This document shows, piece by piece, positions 13,658 to 16,234 of a DNA stretch of 16,234 nucleotides; the first letter of the stretch is position 1, and every line of letters starts with the position of its first letter. The notes under the pieces are model-generated. The model did not search any database. It was given only the letters and a program-made list of their open reading frames with translations, and was not told the origin of the DNA. The stretch spans positions 1 through 16,234 of the forward strand of contig DROK01000160.1 of NCBI GenBank assembly GCA_011321895.1. Reading direction: 5' to 3'. Source of the DNA: Thermodesulfatator atlanticus. GTDB lineage: Bacteria; Desulfobacterota; Thermodesulfobacteria; Thermodesulfobacteriales; Thermodesulfatatoraceae. The translations under genes and the position numbers were made by a program.

Positions 13658-14730
13658 CTCCCCAAAGTCCTACGGTAAGAGTTTCCTGGAAGCCTCTCCA
13701 CCAGGCCTTCGATTTCAAGACTGGTCAAAGTCGCCACCACCTCTTCTATTCCCAGACCGGTAAGATAAACCAGTTCGTCCACGCTTAAAGGCTCCCTCTT
13801 CAGGTGCTCTAAAACTTTGGCTTCCTCCGGGCCAAGTGTCAACTCCTGAACTTCATCCGGGACTCGGCCTACCAGGGCCCCAAAATAGGAGAGGACGTCC
13901 TCTGGCTTATCCGCCAGCTGGGCCCCGTCACGCAACAAGAGGTGGCAGCCGTGGCTGCGCAAAGAATAGACGGGCCCCGGCACGGCGAAAACCTCCCGGC
14001 CTTGTTCTCCAGCCAGACGGGCCGTGATCAAAGAACCACTTTTGGGGCTGGCCTCCACCACCAAAACCGCCTGACTCAAGCCACTGATGAGACGATTCCT
14101 GATGGGGAAATTACCCGCCTTGGGCCTGGTCCCCAGGGGAAATTCCGTAAGCAAACCGCCGCCTTTTTCCAACATCTCTCTCTTTAAGGCCGCATTCGGG
14201 GCGGGATAATTTACGTCCAGCCCACAGCCCAAAACGGCAAAAGTAAGCCCGCCGTTTCTCAGCGCACTTTCGTGCGCAGCCCGGTCTATCCCCAAGGCCA
14301 GACCGCTTATCACCGCCAGCCCGGCACGGGCAAAAACCGAGACCCATTCTCTGGTCACCGTAAGACCGTAAGAGGTAGCGGCCCTTGAACCTACCACCGC
14401 AAGCGCTGGTTCCGTTCCGGGCAGCCTCCCCTGGTAAAAGAGTACCGGAGGAGGATCCGGTATTTCCCGCAAAAGAGGTGGGTATTCCTCATCGTAAAGG
14501 GTCACGTAAGAGGCTCCAAGCCTCCTAAGGGCCTGTTCTTCCCTTCTGGCCCGCAGGAGGGCCTCTTCAAGCCGGGGCCGATCTCCTTTAAAACCGCAAG
14601 CGTTTAATTTTTCTTTCGGGAGGGAAAAGATTTCAAGCGGGGTCTTTACTTCTTTTAGCAAGCGCTTGAGGGTGACCGGGCCAAAGCCAGGGCTTAGAAC
14701 GAGGGCCAGGAGAGCCTGTCTTTCATTCAT
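13654..14730 (-). CDS. dprA: DNA processing protein DprA (Smf)
   Basis: A 358-residue DprA, which binds incoming single-stranded DNA and loads RecA during natural transformation. It has an N-terminal helical region with LSPGFGPVTLKRLL (helix-hairpin-helix-like), a Rossmann-type core with VVGSRAATSYG (about 113-123), VISGLALGIDRAAH, VLGCGLDVNYP, FPIRNRLISGLS and SGSLITARLAGEQGREVFAVPG, and a C-terminal winged helix (about 290-350, PLSVDELVYLTGLGIEEVV). I chose ATG at 14728-14730, which shares one base with the upstream stop; a TTG at 14731-14733 would add one residue. No clear Shine-Dalgarno sequence, so coupling is likely. It forms an ATGA overlap with topA, a common pairing. Competence itself cannot be judged from this gene alone. 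Confidence 0.96.
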   Translation of the reverse strand: MNERQALLALVLSPGFGPVTLKRLLKEVKTPLEIFSLPKEKLNACGFKGDRPRLEEALLRARREEQALRRLGASYVTLYDEEYPPLLREIPDPPPVLFYQGRLPGTEPALAVVGSRAATSYGLTVTREWVSVFARAGLAVISGLALGIDRAAHESALRNGGLTFAVLGCGLDVNYPAPNAALKREMLEKGGGLLTEFPLGTRPKAGNFPIRNRLISGLSQAVLVVEASPKSGSLITARLAGEQGREVFAVPGPVYSLRSHGCHLLLRDGAQLADKPEDVLSYFGALVGRVPDEVQELTLGPEEAKVLEHLKREPLSVDELVYLTGLGIEEVVATLTSLEIEGLVERLPGNSYRRTLGR

Positions 14731-15359
14731 CAAGGGGTTTTGAATTTGAGGGTGATGGTCTGGTCTTTTTGTTCTATCTCCGCAAAGGGAGAAAGCAGTT
14801 CCTTGGCTGCCTGGAGCAAAGGGTCATCTTGGGGAAGGGAAGCCCCTTTGACCCCGAGCGTTACCCGCGGGCCTTCGGCGGTTTTCACGAGAAAAGGTTT
14901 GTTTTCCTTAACCGCTAAGGAAACGAGGGCCCAAAAAAGGGCGCAAAACCCCTGTGTTATCTCACCAAGGGGGGCCACGATCTTGAGGGGGGTGGCGCTT
15001 AAATCGATTTCTTTGGGAATTTGGTGTTTAAATTTCAGGTCCCCTTCCCAAAAAAGGAGCATTTTTTCTACCACTTGGTTTAAATCCACCGGCCCCGGGC
15101 TGTCCTGCGTGATCTCGCTAATGGCTTCTAGCAACCCCTTAAGCCTTTCAAGCTGGGCCTCAATCTGGGCCAGCCTTTCCTCCTGTTTGTCCACCAGGGC
15201 CTGTTCTTCCGGGGGCAACGCCTGCCGGAGCTTGGCCTGGGTCATACGCAAAAGCTCCACCTGCATGGAAAGGATCTGGAGCGGCCCGCTCATATTATGC
15301 ACCAACCCCTGCACCAAATGGCCGCAGGCTGCCTTATGCCACAGATTCTTGTCTTCCAT
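14730..15359 (-). CDS. Histidine-kinase-like protein lacking recognisable ATP-binding motifs
   Basis: A 209-residue soluble protein. Near the N-terminus GHLVQGLVHNMSGPLQ resembles the HisKA phospho-acceptor box, with H21 followed by N22 and a GPLQ turn. A long helical, coiled-coil-prone stretch follows (about residues 31-85), as in the dimerisation helices of histidine kinases. The rest is the size of a reduced ATPase domain, but the N box asparagine, the DxGxG G1 box and the glycine-rich G2 box are not visible; GVKGASLPQDDP sits where G1 might have been. It is therefore probably a non-catalytic or highly divergent member that may dimerise, receive phosphate or act as a scaffold. Its ATG lies inside the end of the HD-GYP gene (26-nt overlap), and it reads into dprA with one shared base, so a joint role with the HD-GYP protein is plausible. 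Confidence 0.7.
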   Translation of the reverse strand: MEDKNLWHKAACGHLVQGLVHNMSGPLQILSMQVELLRMTQAKLRQALPPEEQALVDKQEERLAQIEAQLERLKGLLEAISEITQDSPGPVDLNQVVEKMLLFWEGDLKFKHQIPKEIDLSATPLKIVAPLGEITQGFCALFWALVSLAVKENKPFLVKTAEGPRVTLGVKGASLPQDDPLLQAAKELLSPFAEIEQKDQTITLKFKTP

Positions 15360-16234
15360 CTTCGGCCTCCATAGGCTCTGTTCCCGCTAATTTTTTTCGC
15401 CACACTTCGCGGAAAACTTCAACGATCTCCGGGTCAAACTGAGTGCCAGAGCAGCGCAGGATTTCTTTAAGGGCAGTCTCCGGCGTAAGCGAGGGGCGAT
15501 AGGGACGCTTGGTCGTCATGGCGTCATAAGCGTCGGCCACGGCCAAAACGCGGGCCAGCAGGGGAATATCCTTTCCTTTTAAACCCTCAGGGTAACCGCG
15601 CCCGTCGTATCTTTCGTGGTGGTAACGGATAATACGCGCCTCTTCCTGGAGAAGGCCGATATGGCCCACTATCTCGGCCCCTATCACGGGGTGTTGTTTG
15701 ATTATCTCGTATTCTTCCCGGGTAAGACGACCAGGTTTTAAAAGGATGGCATCTGCTATACCCACTTTGCCCACGTCGTGCAGGTGTCCTGCAAAGCGCA
15801 AAGTTTCGAGAGCCTCCTGGCTGAGGCCCATTTCTTCGGCCAGATAGAGGGCGTAAGTGGTCACTCTTTCTGAATGTTCCTTGGTATAAGGATCTTTGGC
15901 CTCAAGGGCCTTTACCAAAGCCCGTAAGGCGTCGTGCAGATTTAAAACTATGCTTTCGTAGAGGATAAAATTTTCCGCCAGCGGGCCTGCCCGGTCTAAA
16001 ATGAGATTGACGAAAAAAAGATCGTCTTTATTGAAGGACGCACCGCGGCACAAAGTAAGGACGCCCAAGTTTTCACCTTTTATGGTGAAAGGACTGACCA
16101 ACAGGGCCTTTTCCTTTCCCTGTGCCGGAATCAGATAGGGAAGGGATTCCCGCAGGCTTTTGCTGACCGGATTATCTTCCTCGAGCCCCAAAGGAGGGGG
16201 TGGGGAAGAAAACCCCTCCCAGGCTTCAGGTAGC
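15334..16234 (-). CDS. GAF-HD-GYP domain protein, probable cyclic-di-GMP phosphodiesterase (partial, N-terminus outside window)
   Basis: The frame stays open to the right edge, so the N-terminus is missing; a TTG at 16189-16191 is in frame but is not persuasive as the true start. Numbering from that TTG, residues about 15-80 look like the end of a GAF sensory domain (LVSPFTIKGENLGVLTLCR). A helix leads into a complete HD-GYP domain: H106 in KEHSERV, HD at 138-139 in LHDVGKVGI, the double His at 181-182 and GYP at 189-191 in HHERYDGRGYP, and D210 in VLAVADAYDAMT. All the metal ligands I can place are present, so hydrolysis of cyclic-di-GMP (or a related dinucleotide) is likely. The gene overlaps the following kinase-like gene by 26 nt and is transcribed ahead of dprA-topA. 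Confidence 0.92.
   Translation of the reverse strand, partial: LPEAWEGFSSPPPPLGLEEDNPVSKSLRESLPYLIPAQGKEKALLVSPFTIKGENLGVLTLCRGASFNKDDLFFVNLILDRAGPLAENFILYESIVLNLHDALRALVKALEAKDPYTKEHSERVTTYALYLAEEMGLSQEALETLRFAGHLHDVGKVGIADAILLKPGRLTREEYEIIKQHPVIGAEIVGHIGLLQEEARIIRYHHERYDGRGYPEGLKGKDIPLLARVLAVADAYDAMTTKRPYRPSLTPETALKEILRCSGTQFDPEIVEVFREVWRKKLAGTEPMEAEDGRQESVA

Noticed and set aside
14740..15390. A 216-codon plus-strand open frame
   Set aside because: Antisense to the kinase-like gene, Ser-rich and low in structure. The minus-strand frame has the HisKA-like box and fits the operon overlaps.

Overview
The window looks like chromosomal core-genome DNA from a Desulfobacterota/Thermodesulfobacteria-type bacterium. 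The reasons are the gene order thrS-infC-rpmI-rplT-pheS-pheT-ihfA-merR, a System II cytochrome c assembly protein (ResB), HDOD and HD-GYP signalling proteins, a probable selenoprotein, frequent GTG/TTG starts and moderately high GC. The lineage is an inference from gene content, not a database match. I see no phage, insertion sequence, CRISPR array or other obvious mobile DNA.

Layout. From 1 to 762 there is a minus-strand HPP-family membrane protein. It is divergent across 59 bp from a plus-strand HDOD-domain gene (822-1733), the only plus-strand gene I can support. Everything from 1711 to the right edge is on the minus strand. Read in transcription order (right to left), a first block runs: an HD-GYP phosphodiesterase cut by the window edge, a degenerate histidine-kinase-like protein, dprA, topA, a tiny dual-CXXC gene with an in-frame TGA, a nucleoside phosphorylase, tatA and resB. 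Most junctions overlap or are nearly flush (26, 1, 4, about 25 and 26 nt overlaps, then a 61-nt gap, then a 1-nt overlap). A second block starts at tRNA-Val(GAC), whose strong promoter lies across the resB stop codon. A terminator-like hairpin follows, then the translation operon thrS, infC, rpmI, rplT, pheS, pheT, ihfA and merR. The merR end overlaps the convergent HDOD gene by 23 bp.

Functionally, the left block supplies translation machinery (two aminoacyl-tRNA synthetases, IF3, ribosomal proteins bL35 and bL20) and nucleoid regulators. The right block mixes second-messenger signalling, DNA processing and topology, nucleoside salvage, Tat export and cytochrome c maturation.

The most interesting item is at 11274-11480, between topA and the nucleoside phosphorylase. 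A small reading frame there carries two CXXC motifs separated by an in-frame TGA. Eleven nucleotides after the TGA begins a stable hairpin with a GU-containing apical loop, the geometry of a bacterial SECIS element. I interpret it as a small selenoprotein that ordinary gene callers would miss, since they read TGA as stop. tatA (56 codons, 10357-10527) is another short gene that is easily overlooked.
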